Assembly (NCBI RefSeq): GCF_028464225.1
Contig: NZ_JAQPCN010000002.1
Coordinates: 310,001-374,000, forward strand
Direction: 5' to 3'
From: Zeaxanthinibacter sp. PT1
GTDB taxonomy: Bacteria; Bacteroidota; Bacteroidia; Flavobacteriales; Flavobacteriaceae
DNA length: 64,000 nt
The first letter of the stretch is position 1, and each line of letters starts with the position of its first letter. The notes beneath the pieces were generated by a model. It was not told where the DNA came from. It ran no database searches and saw only the letters and a list, made by a program, of their open reading frames with translations. Made by a program: the position numbers and the translations under genes. Below are positions 42,473 through 51,585 of this stretch, in pieces.

Positions 42473-44722
42473 ATGAAATTTTATATATGTATAGCTTTCC
42501 TGCTATGGGGCTCAATTACTGTAGCACAATACCAAATTACCGGCAAAGTGACTGCCAAGAACGACGGAACCACATTGGAACAAGTTTCCGTTTATTTCCC
42601 GCAATTAGAAAAAGGTACCGTAACAAATGAAAATGGTGAATTTACCATCGAAAATCTACCGGCCGGTTCCTATAAACTGATCGCCTCTTACATAGGATTT
42701 AAAACGTATTCTGCCACAGTAGACATTCCGGGCAGGCAAGAAGCATTGGAAATAGCACTCTTGCCTTCAGCCATAGAGATGGAAGAAGTTATCGTTTCTA
42801 CCCCATTTCATAAACTTCAGCGCGAAAATGTCATGAAGGTTGAACAGGCCGGGCTGGCCGAATTGCGGACCAAGGGTAGTATGAACCTTTCTGACGGGAT
42901 TACCAACATCCCGGGGGTGGAAAGTGTCTCTACCGGGATTGGTATCGGGAAACCGGTTATCCGAGGACTGAGTGCTAACCGAGTACTGGTCTACACCCAG
43001 GGAATCAGGTTAGAAAACCAGCAATTCGGAGATGAACATGGGCTGGGTGTCGATGATGCCGGTATAGAAAGTGTAGAGGTCATTAAAGGACCTGCTTCCC
43101 TGCTGTATGGCTCGGATGCTCTTGGAGGAGTATTGTACCTGAACCCGGAAAAATTTGCCGATTCTGGAAATATGGAGACCGATGCCAGTTCCACTTATTT
43201 CGGGAATACTGCTGGCTATTCCGCCAATATCGGCACCAAAATTTCCGGTGAGGCCTGGAAGTACCTGCTACGTGCTTCACTGAACAACCATAAGGATTAC
43301 GAGACCGGGGAAGGTCTATACGTCACTAACAGCAGGTACCGCACTTATGATCTGAAAACCGGGGTCGGCTTTCAACAAAAAGGATTCATATCTTCACTCC
43401 GCTACAACTACAACCTTGCAGAACTGGGGATTCCTTCTGACATTAGCTCAACAAGAGGGAATCGTGACCCGCTGCTACCCAACCAGGAAATAGGTCAGCA
43501 TATCATAAGTTCTGTATCCGAGGCTTTCTTTAAAAACTCCAGTTTAAAAATGACCCTTGGCTATATTTTCAACGACCGGAAGGAATTTGAGGATCATGAA
43601 CATGAGGAAGAGGAAATACCCGGCATGGAAGAGGAAGAAGGAGCGGCATTGCACATGAAGTTGAGCACCTTCAATTACAATTTGCAATACCAGCTTCCCA
43701 GGACGTCCTCCCTGGAAACTATTATCGGGGTACAGGGAATGAGCCAGACTAATCGGAACTTCGGGGAGGAGATCCTGATCCCGGATGCCACAACCAATGA
43801 TGTTGGTATCCTGGCAACATCGCACTGGCATCTAAAAAACAATGATCTCCAGTTTGGGTTGCGTTATGACCACAGATCATTAAAAAGTGATCGATCCGGA
43901 GAACCCGGGCAGGAAGAATTCATCGAAGCTGTCAACAGGCAGTTTAACAGCTTTAACGCGGCTTTGGGGTGGAGGACCGACATTTCTGAATCCATGATCG
44001 GAAGGATTAACCTGGCCAGTGGATTCCGGGCGCCTAATTTGGCAGAATTAACCTCTAACGGAACTCATGAAGGGACAAACCGATTTGAAATAGGTAATGC
44101 CAACCTGGCCAATGAAAAGAACATACAGGCAGACCTGGCACTGGAATATAAAAACGAACACTTTGAATGGTATGCAAACGGGTTCTATAACCAGGTTTCT
44201 GACTATATTTTTCTAAGACCCACCGGGGAGCTCCGTGAAGGTGATGCCGTATTCAATTACGAACAGGAGGATGCTTCACTCTATGGGGGAGAAATAGGAT
44301 TACATATTCACCCTCACCCCTTGGATTGGCTACACCTGGAGAGCAGTTTTGAATCGGTAATAGGGGAACTGGATAACGGCAGTCCCTTGCCATTGATCCC
44401 CGCCAATAGTTTTACCAATACCCTGAGAGTTGAATTTGAGAATGGAATTTTTCAATCCCAGGATAATTATGCCTTTGTCACTTTAAATTCTGTATTGCGG
44501 CAAGATCGTGTAAGTTCCTTTGAAACGGAGACTCCTGCGTACTCCTTATTAAGCCTGGGTGCCGGAAGTACATTCAGTTTGGGGAAAGAACTGCTACAGG
44601 TCAGGATTAGTGCCAACAACTTACTGAACGAGAATTATATCGCTCACCTGTCTCGTTTAAAACCTGACGGTTGGGCTAATATGGGGAGAAACATAAGCCT
44701 GGGAGCTACTCTAACCCTCTAG
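42473..44722 (+). CDS. TonB-dependent receptor, probably for a metal
   Basis: A 749-residue protein with a signal peptide (cleavage after SITVAQ), a carboxypeptidase-regulatory-like domain (~22-100), plug (~125-225, with VIRGLSANRVLVYTQGIRL and VEVIKGPASLLYGSDALGGV) and barrel. A loop near residues 370-390 (DHEHEEEEIPGMEEEEG) is rich in His and Glu, like the metal-binding loop of the zinc receptor ZnuD. Another DEHGLGVDD segment in the plug resembles the same family. A Zn or Cu uptake role is inferred. The stop overlaps the convergent desaturase-type gene by 4 bases. Confidence 0.85.
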   Translation: MKFYICIAFLLWGSITVAQYQITGKVTAKNDGTTLEQVSVYFPQLEKGTVTNENGEFTIENLPAGSYKLIASYIGFKTYSATVDIPGRQEALEIALLPSAIEMEEVIVSTPFHKLQRENVMKVEQAGLAELRTKGSMNLSDGITNIPGVESVSTGIGIGKPVIRGLSANRVLVYTQGIRLENQQFGDEHGLGVDDAGIESVEVIKGPASLLYGSDALGGVLYLNPEKFADSGNMETDASSTYFGNTAGYSANIGTKISGEAWKYLLRASLNNHKDYETGEGLYVTNSRYRTYDLKTGVGFQQKGFISSLRYNYNLAELGIPSDISSTRGNRDPLLPNQEIGQHIISSVSEAFFKNSSLKMTLGYIFNDRKEFEDHEHEEEEIPGMEEEEGAALHMKLSTFNYNLQYQLPRTSSLETIIGVQGMSQTNRNFGEEILIPDATTNDVGILATSHWHLKNNDLQFGLRYDHRSLKSDRSGEPGQEEFIEAVNRQFNSFNAALGWRTDISESMIGRINLASGFRAPNLAELTSNGTHEGTNRFEIGNANLANEKNIQADLALEYKNEHFEWYANGFYNQVSDYIFLRPTGELREGDAVFNYEQEDASLYGGEIGLHIHPHPLDWLHLESSFESVIGELDNGSPLPLIPANSFTNTLRVEFENGIFQSQDNYAFVTLNSVLRQDRVSSFETETPAYSLLSLGAGSTFSLGKELLQVRISANNLLNENYIAHLSRLKPDGWANMGRNISLGATLTL

Positions 44723-45603
44723 TCCTTAGACTTACCGGGATTACGGAACCCGTAAAAGAACTGGCCAAAGAAACTTTTGGGAACATCTTCATCTCCCTGG
44801 AAACCCAGGGGGATGTTCCCACTGTTTTCAGGGATATAAGTAGTCCCGAACAGGTAATCCCAGAGACTCAGGCTGATCCCGTAATTCACTCCTGCCTTGC
44901 CTTTTGGTAATTCGTATGCGTGGTGGTACAAGTGCATTACAGGATTATTGATGATATAGCGCAACGGGCCATAAGACAATTTAATGTTAGAGTGGTTTAA
45001 ATGCCCGATCGCAATAGCCGCAAAATGAACTACGTAAGCCTGTTCCGGTTCAAAGCCACCTAACAGCATTACACCGAGGGTTTTCAGAGGTTTATATAAA
45101 ACGTTTTCCATCCAATGAAAGCGAAAATGCGCGGCAAAGCCCATCTCTTTAACACTGTGGTGGATCTGGTGGAACCGCCATAAAAAATGGTAACGATGCA
45201 GCATGATATGGGTAATCCATTGAAAAAAATCGAGTATCACGAAAAATATCAGCAACTGAGCCCAAACCGGGAGTTCCCCTAGAGGAATTAGGGCAATACT
45301 CTGCAGGGAAATGCCAAGATCTGCCGCTCCTACTTCGATCATACTGTAGATTCCCCCGATCGCAATAGCAAACACGAAGAAATTAAAGAACATGTAGAAT
45401 GCATCTAACCAAAAGTCTTTTCGGAATATTGACTGGTTTTTTCTCCAGGGAAACAGAATTTCCCCTCCCCATACCAATAAGGAAATAAGGATTAGGCCCC
45501 AGAAGTAATTCATATACCAGGGCACCTGGAAAAGTATGGACTTCCAGGTCCAGTTGAGGTTGCCGATAAAGGCATCGTAAAATGCTTGAAAATATTCTAA
45601 CAT
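44719..45603 (-). CDS. Fatty acid hydroxylase / sterol desaturase superfamily protein
   Basis: A 294-residue protein with at least four membrane helices and His clusters HIMLHRYHF, HQIHH and HLYHH, arranged as in di-iron hydroxylases. It is distinct from the paralog at 24297-25253 (similar length, different spacing). The substrate is unknown; a membrane lipid is likely. Confidence 0.9.
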   Translation of the reverse strand: MLEYFQAFYDAFIGNLNWTWKSILFQVPWYMNYFWGLILISLLVWGGEILFPWRKNQSIFRKDFWLDAFYMFFNFFVFAIAIGGIYSMIEVGAADLGISLQSIALIPLGELPVWAQLLIFFVILDFFQWITHIMLHRYHFLWRFHQIHHSVKEMGFAAHFRFHWMENVLYKPLKTLGVMLLGGFEPEQAYVVHFAAIAIGHLNHSNIKLSYGPLRYIINNPVMHLYHHAYELPKGKAGVNYGISLSLWDYLFGTTYIPENSGNIPLGFQGDEDVPKSFFGQFFYGFRNPGKSKD

Positions 45604-45626
45604 TGCGATTTAGTCTGTTTCTGCAA

Positions 45627-45908
45627 TTAGACTGCTTCTACCGTCTTTTGTTTCCGGATAACATAAGTATAAATCCACATCAGGGTAAAGGTTGGGATCA
45701 CATCCATCCCAGGTAATATCTCTTCTATAAAAGTGACCACCCCGGCGGTCTTCCCTGCCTGGCCTTTGTACATCCGGGTCATAAACCAGGCCGCTATCGG
45801 TGCCCAGATGATATCGAGGAACATTCCTATCCCCGGTATAAAAAAACTGGCCATCCCGATCAGGTCTAACACTATCCCGGTGTACAGGTGTTTCTTTTTT
45901 TGATTCAT
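45627..45908 (-). CDS. Small membrane protein of unknown function
   Basis: Counted from the ATG at 45906-45908, 93 residues; an ATG four codons upstream is also possible. Two membrane helices (GIVLDLIGMASFFIPGIGMF and the one around PTFTLMWIYTYVI) frame a polar loop with IEEILPGMDVIPT. It lies 23 bases before the desaturase-type gene in the same direction and may share its transcript. The family is not recognised. Confidence 0.65.
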   Translation of the reverse strand: MNQKKKHLYTGIVLDLIGMASFFIPGIGMFLDIIWAPIAAWFMTRMYKGQAGKTAGVVTFIEEILPGMDVIPTFTLMWIYTYVIRKQKTVEAV

Positions 45909-45959
45909 AGGCATGCGCATTGCTTTATTACAAATTTAGCAATAAAGATGCCAAAGAGA

Positions 45960-46583
45960 CTATGACAGGTCGGAGCTGATAAGTTTAAGGAATTCGTTCC
46001 TGGTTTCAATTTTCTGGAATTGCCCGCGGAACCCTGAAGTTGTGGTGACCGAATTCTGTTTCTGCACCCCGCGCATCATCATGCACATGTGGGAAGCTTC
46101 GATCACTACGGCCACTCCCTTAGGTTTTAAGGTATTGTTGATACATTCAAGGATATCATGGGTAAGTCTTTCCTGAACCTGGAGACGTCTTGCGAAAACA
46201 TCGACTATCCTCGGAACCTTGCTGAGCCCGACAATATGTCCGTTAGGAATATAAGCCACGTGTGCTTTCCCAAAGAAAGGAAGCATATGATGCTCACACA
46301 AGGAGTACACTTCAATATCCTTGATGATAACCATATCATCGTAATCTTCAGCGAACATTGCTCCCCTCAGGATCTCTTCGGCATTCTGCTTATAGCCCTG
46401 TGTCAGGAACATCATGGCTTTGGCTGCACGCTCAGGAGTCTTAATCAACCCCTCCCGGTCTACATCTTCGCCCAGGTCGGTGATGATCTGCTCAAAATGA
46501 CTTCTGACCTCGTTGGTCAGTTCTATATTGTACTCTTCTAATTGCCTGTATGGTCCCATGGTCAAAGTATCAGTTTCAGTCAT
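45960..46583 (-). CDS. folE: GTP cyclohydrolase I, type IA
   Basis: A 207-residue protein of the zinc-dependent type. Zn ligands are Cys and His in [10 protein letters not shown] and Cys in HMCMMMRG; active-site [14 protein letters not shown] and RLQVQERLT are intact. It makes dihydroneopterin triphosphate from GTP, the first step to folate and other pterins. The promoter contains a 13-bp direct repeat. Confidence 0.95.
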   Translation of the reverse strand: MTETDTLTMGPYRQLEEYNIELTNEVRSHFEQIITDLGEDVDREGLIKTPERAAKAMMFLTQGYKQNAEEILRGAMFAEDYDDMVIIKDIEVYSLCEHHMLPFFGKAHVAYIPNGHIVGLSKVPRIVDVFARRLQVQERLTHDILECINNTLKPKGVAVVIEASHMCMMMRGVQKQNSVTTTSGFRGQFQKIETRNEFLKLISSDLS

Positions 46584-46596
46584 GTTTATTCTTTTT

Positions 46597-46649
46597 CAAT
46601 TTTATTTAAACAAATGTACAAACAACTTATGATGTACAATTTTATTTAA
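46597..46649. repeat. 13-bp direct repeat in the folE promoter
   Basis: CAATTTTATTTAA occurs at 46597-46609 and 46637-46649, exactly 40 bases apart. The first copy lies between the -7 box and the start codon, the second overlaps the -33 element. Confidence 0.5.
46611..46639 (-). promoter_or_regulatory. Promoter of folE
   Basis: Minus-strand -33 TTG (46637-46639) and -7 TACATTTG (46611-46618), 18 bases apart; start codon 27 bases downstream of the -7 box. Confidence 0.65.
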
Positions 46650-46773
46650 CCTTTCCTTGAGAGGAGTAACACAACTTCGGGCAAAATTACAGTTTTTTAA
46701 CAGAAAGCCCTCCCCCAATAACATTTTGTAGTATTAGGGGTAATCATTACTTTCATCCCCTTAAAATACATGC

Positions 46774-47436
46774 ATGATCAAGGCTTCCAATATTGAGAAA
46801 TTCTATGGAGAACTCCAGGTCTTAAAAGGGGTTAACCTGCATATCCGGAAGAAAGAAGTGGTATCTGTAGTCGGAGCTTCCGGAGCCGGGAAGACAACTT
46901 TGCTCCAGATCCTTGGCACCCTCGATACCCAAAGTAACAGGAAAGACGGGCAGTTGATAATCAATGGGGTGGATATCACCTCCTTAAGCGAAAAGGAACT
47001 CGCGCGATTCAGGAATGAGAACATTGGCTTCATATTTCAGTTTCACCAGCTATTACCCGAGTTTACAGCGCTTGAGAATATCCTGATCCCGGCCCTGATC
47101 AAAAGAACACCTAAAGCAGCTGCCGAAAAAAGAGCACTAGAGCTACTGGAATTCCTCGGTTTAAACCACCGTGTTCACCACAAACCTTCTGAACTTTCCG
47201 GGGGAGAACAACAGCGGGTAGCCGTTGCCAGGGCCCTGATCAATAATCCTGCAGTGATCCTTGCCGATGAACCTAGCGGGAACTTAGACTCAGAAAGTGC
47301 CGATAAGTTACACCAGCTTTTTTTCAGATTACGCGATGAATTTGGCCAGACCTTTATTATTGTTACGCATAACGAGGAATTAGCAGCAATGGCCGACAGG
47401 ACGCTCACTATGGTGGACGGGCAGATCACGACCTGA
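46774..47436 (+). CDS. lolD: LolD-type ABC transporter ATPase
   Basis: A 220-residue protein with Walker [10 protein letters not shown], the Q-loop [10 protein letters not shown], signature [13 protein letters not shown] and Walker [13 protein letters not shown]. The [12 protein letters not shown] stretch is characteristic of LolD, the ATPase that drives lipoprotein release from the inner membrane. No LolC/E permease gene is nearby, which is usual in Bacteroidota. The assignment rests on sequence similarity to LolD; a MacB-like partner is possible. Confidence 0.85.
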   Translation: MIKASNIEKFYGELQVLKGVNLHIRKKEVVSVVGASGAGKTTLLQILGTLDTQSNRKDGQLIINGVDITSLSEKELARFRNENIGFIFQFHQLLPEFTALENILIPALIKRTPKAAAEKRALELLEFLGLNHRVHHKPSELSGGEQQRVAVARALINNPAVILADEPSGNLDSESADKLHQLFFRLRDEFGQTFIIVTHNEELAAMADRTLTMVDGQITT

Positions 47437-47462
47437 ATCCTTTAAATTCTTCCCCTATCCCC

Positions 47463-47470
47463 TATCTTTG
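47463..47470 (+). promoter_or_regulatory. -7 box of the TIGR02757 gene
   Basis: TATCTTTG ends 8 bases before the ATG at 47479, so the transcript has almost no leader. Confidence 0.6.
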
Positions 47471-47478
47471 CGTTCCCT

Positions 47479-48252
47479 ATGACAAAAAAGGAACTTAAAG
47501 ATTTCATGGATACCAAGGTGGAACAATACAACCACCCCAAATTCTTGGAAGAAGATCCCATACAGATTCCGCATACCTATTCTTCTAAAGAGGATATAGA
47601 GATCAGCGCTTTTTTAACGGCGACTATAGCTTGGGGCAATAGGAAGAGTATTGTTAAAAATGCCAGCAGGATGATGGAGTTGATGGACAACGCACCATCA
47701 GAATTTATCCACATGCACCAGGAATCAGACCTGGAACAATTACAACCTTTTGTTCACCGCACCTTTAACGCAAACGATTTTCAAACCTTTGTCCGTGGCT
47801 TGCAACACATCTACCGGAACTACGATGGCTTGGAGGGGATATTCCGAGACCATGCCGCTGATAACAGCTTGCAACCCGCTATCAGTGTCCTGAAGAAGAA
47901 ATTTTTTGAAATACACCATGAAGCCAGAACCACCAAGCACATATCGGATCCACTCAAGGGATCATCTGCCAAGCGCTTGAATATGTTTTTGCGATGGATG
48001 GTCAGACAGGACCAGTGTGGAGTAGATTTTGGAATTTGGCATAGCGTAAAAGCTTCGTCTCTCTCCTGCCCATTGGATGTGCATACCGGGAACGTGGCAC
48101 GGCACTTAGGACTAATCAAGAGAAAACAAAACGACGCCAAAGCCCTTGCAGAACTCGATGCACAGCTCCGGAAATGGGATCCGGCGGATCCTGTAAAATA
48201 TGATTTTGCATTGTTCGGGCTGGGAGTTTTTGAAGGTTGGGGCGCTCCCTGA
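47479..48252 (+). CDS. TIGR02757-family protein
   Basis: A 257-residue protein matching the family by its N-terminus (ELKDFMDTKVEQYNHPKF), TIAWGNRKSIVKNASRMMEL and the C-terminal MFLRWMVRQDQCGVDFGIW plus DVHTGNVARHLGL. The family is largely confined to Bacteroidota and spirochetes-like lineages and resembles HhH-GPD base-excision glycosylases (DVHTGNVARHLG with a catalytic-type Asp), but no function is established. The promoter places the transcription start within a few bases of the ATG. Confidence 0.85.
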   Translation: MTKKELKDFMDTKVEQYNHPKFLEEDPIQIPHTYSSKEDIEISAFLTATIAWGNRKSIVKNASRMMELMDNAPSEFIHMHQESDLEQLQPFVHRTFNANDFQTFVRGLQHIYRNYDGLEGIFRDHAADNSLQPAISVLKKKFFEIHHEARTTKHISDPLKGSSAKRLNMFLRWMVRQDQCGVDFGIWHSVKASSLSCPLDVHTGNVARHLGLIKRKQNDAKALAELDAQLRKWDPADPVKYDFALFGLGVFEGWGAP

Positions 48253-48346
48253 CCCATTCCATTTTTTATTATTTCCTTCCTGCAGAACAAGAGTCGGTTA
48301 AAACGGATTAATTCATTATTTTAGGCGGACTAATCCAAAACATACC

Positions 48347-49840
48347 ATGACAAAAAAGAATTTTACCCCCCTGGCAGTCCTGTTTTTCGCTATCGGGCTG
48401 CTGACTGCCCAGAACAGGAAATTACCCATTGATACGGTCGTTACTACAAAACACAGTGTTACTGTTAACGGAAGCTCATTTAATTATACGGCCAAAACAG
48501 GTACCCAACCTGTATGGGACGAAAAAGGAGAGCCTATCGCTTCCCTGCACTATACCTACTATACCAGGGATAATGTCTCTGACCGGGCATCACGACCACT
48601 GCTGATTTCTTTTAACGGAGGTCCCGGTTCGGGCAGTGTATGGATGCACCTGGCCTATACCGGGCCCCGAGTCCTTAAAATAGATGATGAGGGCTATCCC
48701 GTGCAGCCGTATGGCGTTAAAGAAAATCCATTCTCCGTCCTGGACGTAACAGACATCGTCTATGTTAACCCGGCCAATACAGGCTATTCCAGGACCATCC
48801 CGGAAACTGGGAAAGAAGTGGATCGCGATAAATTTTTCGGTATCAATGCAGACATAGAATACCTTGCCGAATGGTTAAATACTTTTGTCACCAGGAACAA
48901 TCGCTGGAGGTCTCCTAAATATATCGTAGGAGAGAGCTATGGTGGGACCCGTGTAATGGGATTATCCCTGGCCTTACAGAATCAACAATGGATGTACCTG
49001 AACGGGGTGATCATGGTATCACCGGCAGATTACAAAGTGATCCGGGTGGGTGGCCCTGTCAGCAGTGCCCTTAATCTCCCATATTTCACAGCTGCAGCCT
49101 GGTACCAAAAAGCACTGTCGCCAGAACTGCAACAGCAAGACCTGTTAGATATCTTACCGGAGTCCGAAGAATATACGATCAACACTCTTATCCCGGCCCT
49201 TGCCAAAGGAGGATTCATTCCTGAAGAGGAGCGCAACGCTGTCGCCGAAAAGATGGCATTTTATTCAGGACTGAGTAAGAAAGAAATTCTCAGTCTTAAC
49301 CTCGATGTTCCCACCGACTATTTCTGGAAATCCCTTTTGAGAGATAAAAGTGGATATACCCTAGGGAGACTGGATAGCCGTTACCTGGGAATAGACCGTG
49401 AATTAGCGGGTACACGCCCGGATTATTCGGCCGAACTTACCTCCTGGCTGCACAGCTTTACCCCTGCTATTAATTATTACCTGCAGGAAGAGCTCAATTT
49501 TAAAACGGACATTAAATACAATATGTTTGGGCCCGTTAGGCCTTGGAACAACGATGACGACAACACCCGTGATAACCTGAGGCAAGCAATGGCCCAAAAC
49601 CCTTACCTGAATGTTTTAATTCAGTCCGGTTACTATGACGGTGCCACCACTTACTTCAATGCCAAGTACACTATGTGGCAGGTAGACCCAAGCGGGAAGA
49701 TGAGAGACCGTTTCGAATTTAAAGGGTACCGAAGTGGCCACATGATGTACCTGAGAAGAGAAGATCTTAAGAAAGCCAATGATGATATCCGTAATTTCAT
49801 CAATAGAACCAGTACCCAGGGTAAATCTGCTAAATATTAG
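48347..49840 (+). CDS. Secreted serine carboxypeptidase, S10 family
   Basis: A 497-residue protein with a signal peptide (~1-23) and the S10 triad: Ser in GESYGGTR (about residue 200), Asp in QSGYYDGATTYF, and His in YRSGHMMYL. The oxyanion region FNGGPGSGSVWMH is intact. S10 enzymes remove C-terminal residues from peptides at acidic pH. Periplasmic or secreted. The next gene starts directly at the base after its stop. Confidence 0.92.
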   Translation: MTKKNFTPLAVLFFAIGLLTAQNRKLPIDTVVTTKHSVTVNGSSFNYTAKTGTQPVWDEKGEPIASLHYTYYTRDNVSDRASRPLLISFNGGPGSGSVWMHLAYTGPRVLKIDDEGYPVQPYGVKENPFSVLDVTDIVYVNPANTGYSRTIPETGKEVDRDKFFGINADIEYLAEWLNTFVTRNNRWRSPKYIVGESYGGTRVMGLSLALQNQQWMYLNGVIMVSPADYKVIRVGGPVSSALNLPYFTAAAWYQKALSPELQQQDLLDILPESEEYTINTLIPALAKGGFIPEEERNAVAEKMAFYSGLSKKEILSLNLDVPTDYFWKSLLRDKSGYTLGRLDSRYLGIDRELAGTRPDYSAELTSWLHSFTPAINYYLQEELNFKTDIKYNMFGPVRPWNNDDDNTRDNLRQAMAQNPYLNVLIQSGYYDGATTYFNAKYTMWQVDPSGKMRDRFEFKGYRSGHMMYLRREDLKKANDDIRNFINRTSTQGKSAKY

Positions 49841-51040
49841 ATGGAAAAGATGCTCAGAAGTGCTGTCCGGAATGGACGCAGTAAAAGCAGGAGGATATTC
49901 CTCCTGCTTTCACTTTTGGTGTTTACAAGCGTGAGTAGCTTTGCTAAAAACCGTGATAATCCCGATGCCTCATCTCCTCCTGCAAATAGGAACCAACCTT
50001 TGCGCGTAGGGGTTGTAGGACTGGTACACACCCATGTTCATTGGATACTGGGCAGGGAAGAAAAAGGAGATATCACTATAGTGGGTATCGTAGAACCCAA
50101 CAGGGAATTGGCAAAGAAATATTCAGAACAACACGGTTTTAGCATGGACCTGGTCTTTGATACCCTCGAGGAAATGGTTACCAACACCGACCCACAGGCC
50201 GTAACAGCCTTTAACACTATATACGACCACCTGGAAACCGTGAAATTCTGTGCCCCTAGGGGAATCCACGTGATGGTAGAAAAACCACTGGCAGTGAATT
50301 ATAAACACGCCAAAGAAATGGCCAGCCTGGCAAGAAAGCACAATATTGCACTCCTGACCAATTACGAAAGCAGTTGGTACCCCAGCGCCCATGCAGCTTA
50401 CGCTGAACTAAACGGTGCCGGAACCATAGGGGCACCAAGGAAAATTGTATTCCACACAGGGCATCAGGGTCCTATAGAAATCGGTGTCAACAGTGAATTC
50501 CTGGAATGGCTTACCGATCCCGTGATGAACGGAGGAGGAGCACTTACAGATTTTGGTTGCTATGGGGCTAATATCAGCACCTGGTTGTTAGGTGGTAAGA
50601 CCCCAACTTCCGTAAGTTGTACAACCCAGCAATTTAAACCGGAAAAATATCCTAAAGTGGAAGATGAGGCCACTATTGTACTGACATACCCGGAAACCCA
50701 GGTGATTATTCAAGCTTCCTGGAATTGGCCCCATGCTGTAAAGGATATGGAAATATACGGTACATCGGGTTCACTTCGATGCCCGGATGGTTCCACCATC
50801 ATCAGCAGGCAGGAAGGTGATAATCCGGAACAACCACTCACGGCGGTTCCACTCCCGGAAGGAATAGATGACCCATTTTCCCTCCTGGCAAAGGTGGTGT
50901 TGGAACAATATGAACTTCCCGCTTATGACCTGAGTAGTCTGGAAAACAACCTCGTAGTGATGCAGATCCTGGAGGCCGCCAAAGTATCAGCTCGTACAGG
51001 GAAAACCATTCGATGGAGAGAATTTTTTAAGGAAGACTAA
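49841..51040 (+). CDS. Exported Gfo/Idh/MocA-family oxidoreductase
   Basis: A 399-residue protein with a signal-peptide-like N-terminus (hydrophobic ~18-35, SSFAKN) and a Pro/Ser-rich linker, then the NAD-binding domain RVGVVGLVHTHVHWI (the usual Gly-x-Gly-x-x-Gly is altered) and the EKPLAVN motif typical of the family. The ATG at 49841 is the base after the S10 stop codon. An 11-bp perfect hairpin (49884-49910) falls in the signal-peptide codons, so a later start cannot be excluded. Oxidation of a sugar derivative is the family activity; the substrate is unknown. Confidence 0.82.
   Translation: MEKMLRSAVRNGRSKSRRIFLLLSLLVFTSVSSFAKNRDNPDASSPPANRNQPLRVGVVGLVHTHVHWILGREEKGDITIVGIVEPNRELAKKYSEQHGFSMDLVFDTLEEMVTNTDPQAVTAFNTIYDHLETVKFCAPRGIHVMVEKPLAVNYKHAKEMASLARKHNIALLTNYESSWYPSAHAAYAELNGAGTIGAPRKIVFHTGHQGPIEIGVNSEFLEWLTDPVMNGGGALTDFGCYGANISTWLLGGKTPTSVSCTTQQFKPEKYPKVEDEATIVLTYPETQVIIQASWNWPHAVKDMEIYGTSGSLRCPDGSTIISRQEGDNPEQPLTAVPLPEGIDDPFSLLAKVVLEQYELPAYDLSSLENNLVVMQILEAAKVSARTGKTIRWREFFKED
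49884..49910 (+). promoter_or_regulatory. Perfect 11-bp hairpin in the oxidoreductase N-terminal codons
   Basis: AAAGCAGGAGG and CCTCCTGCTTT, five-base loop. It lies 44 bases past the S10 stop and inside the next reading frame. It resembles a terminator but has no continuous T-run after the stem. Confidence 0.6.
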
Positions 51041-51519
51041 TGCAGCAATCTGACGAACACTTTAAAGAACCACGAAAAACTTTTAAGACCTTAAAAGTGG
51101 TTCATCTTATCCTCGTGATCGGAATGTTCGCCTTTGCCGTTCTTACTTATTTTATACAGGATAACTTGAGACTGGATGCCATGGCCGGCAACAGCCCGGC
51201 CATATACCTTATCCCGGTATTGGGATTGGCGGGATACTTTGGCAGTCAGTGGGTATACCGGAAACTCTTGTCAACTATCAAATCTCATCACCCCTTATCC
51301 CAAAAACTAACCCGATTTCAGTCGGCCTCCTACCTGCAGTATACATGTCTGGAGATTCCGGCACTGTTAGCCCTGCTCGCTTACTTGTACGATGGTTTTA
51401 TTCTTCATCTAGCTATCGCAGCTTTTTTGATTCTCTATATGTATTCCAGGAAACCAACGGTTAAGAAATTGAATGAAGCACTTCCTTTAACCGCTGAGGA
51501 ACTGCGGTTATTTGAATAA
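51040..51519 (+). CDS. Membrane protein of unknown function
   Basis: A 159-residue protein with four membrane helices (VVHLILVIGMFAFAVLTYF, PAIYLIPVLGLAGYFG, YLQYTCLEIPALLALLAYLY, LHLAIAAFLILYMYS). Its ATG overlaps the oxidoreductase stop (TAATG), so the two are translationally coupled. Similar four-helix proteins recur in flavobacteria; function unknown. Confidence 0.75.
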   Translation: MQQSDEHFKEPRKTFKTLKVVHLILVIGMFAFAVLTYFIQDNLRLDAMAGNSPAIYLIPVLGLAGYFGSQWVYRKLLSTIKSHHPLSQKLTRFQSASYLQYTCLEIPALLALLAYLYDGFILHLAIAAFLILYMYSRKPTVKKLNEALPLTAEELRLFE

Positions 51520-51585
51520 GAATCTTTATAGGAACTATGAATAACCATAATCTGACTATCTTTAGTACTACTAAATATTCAACGG

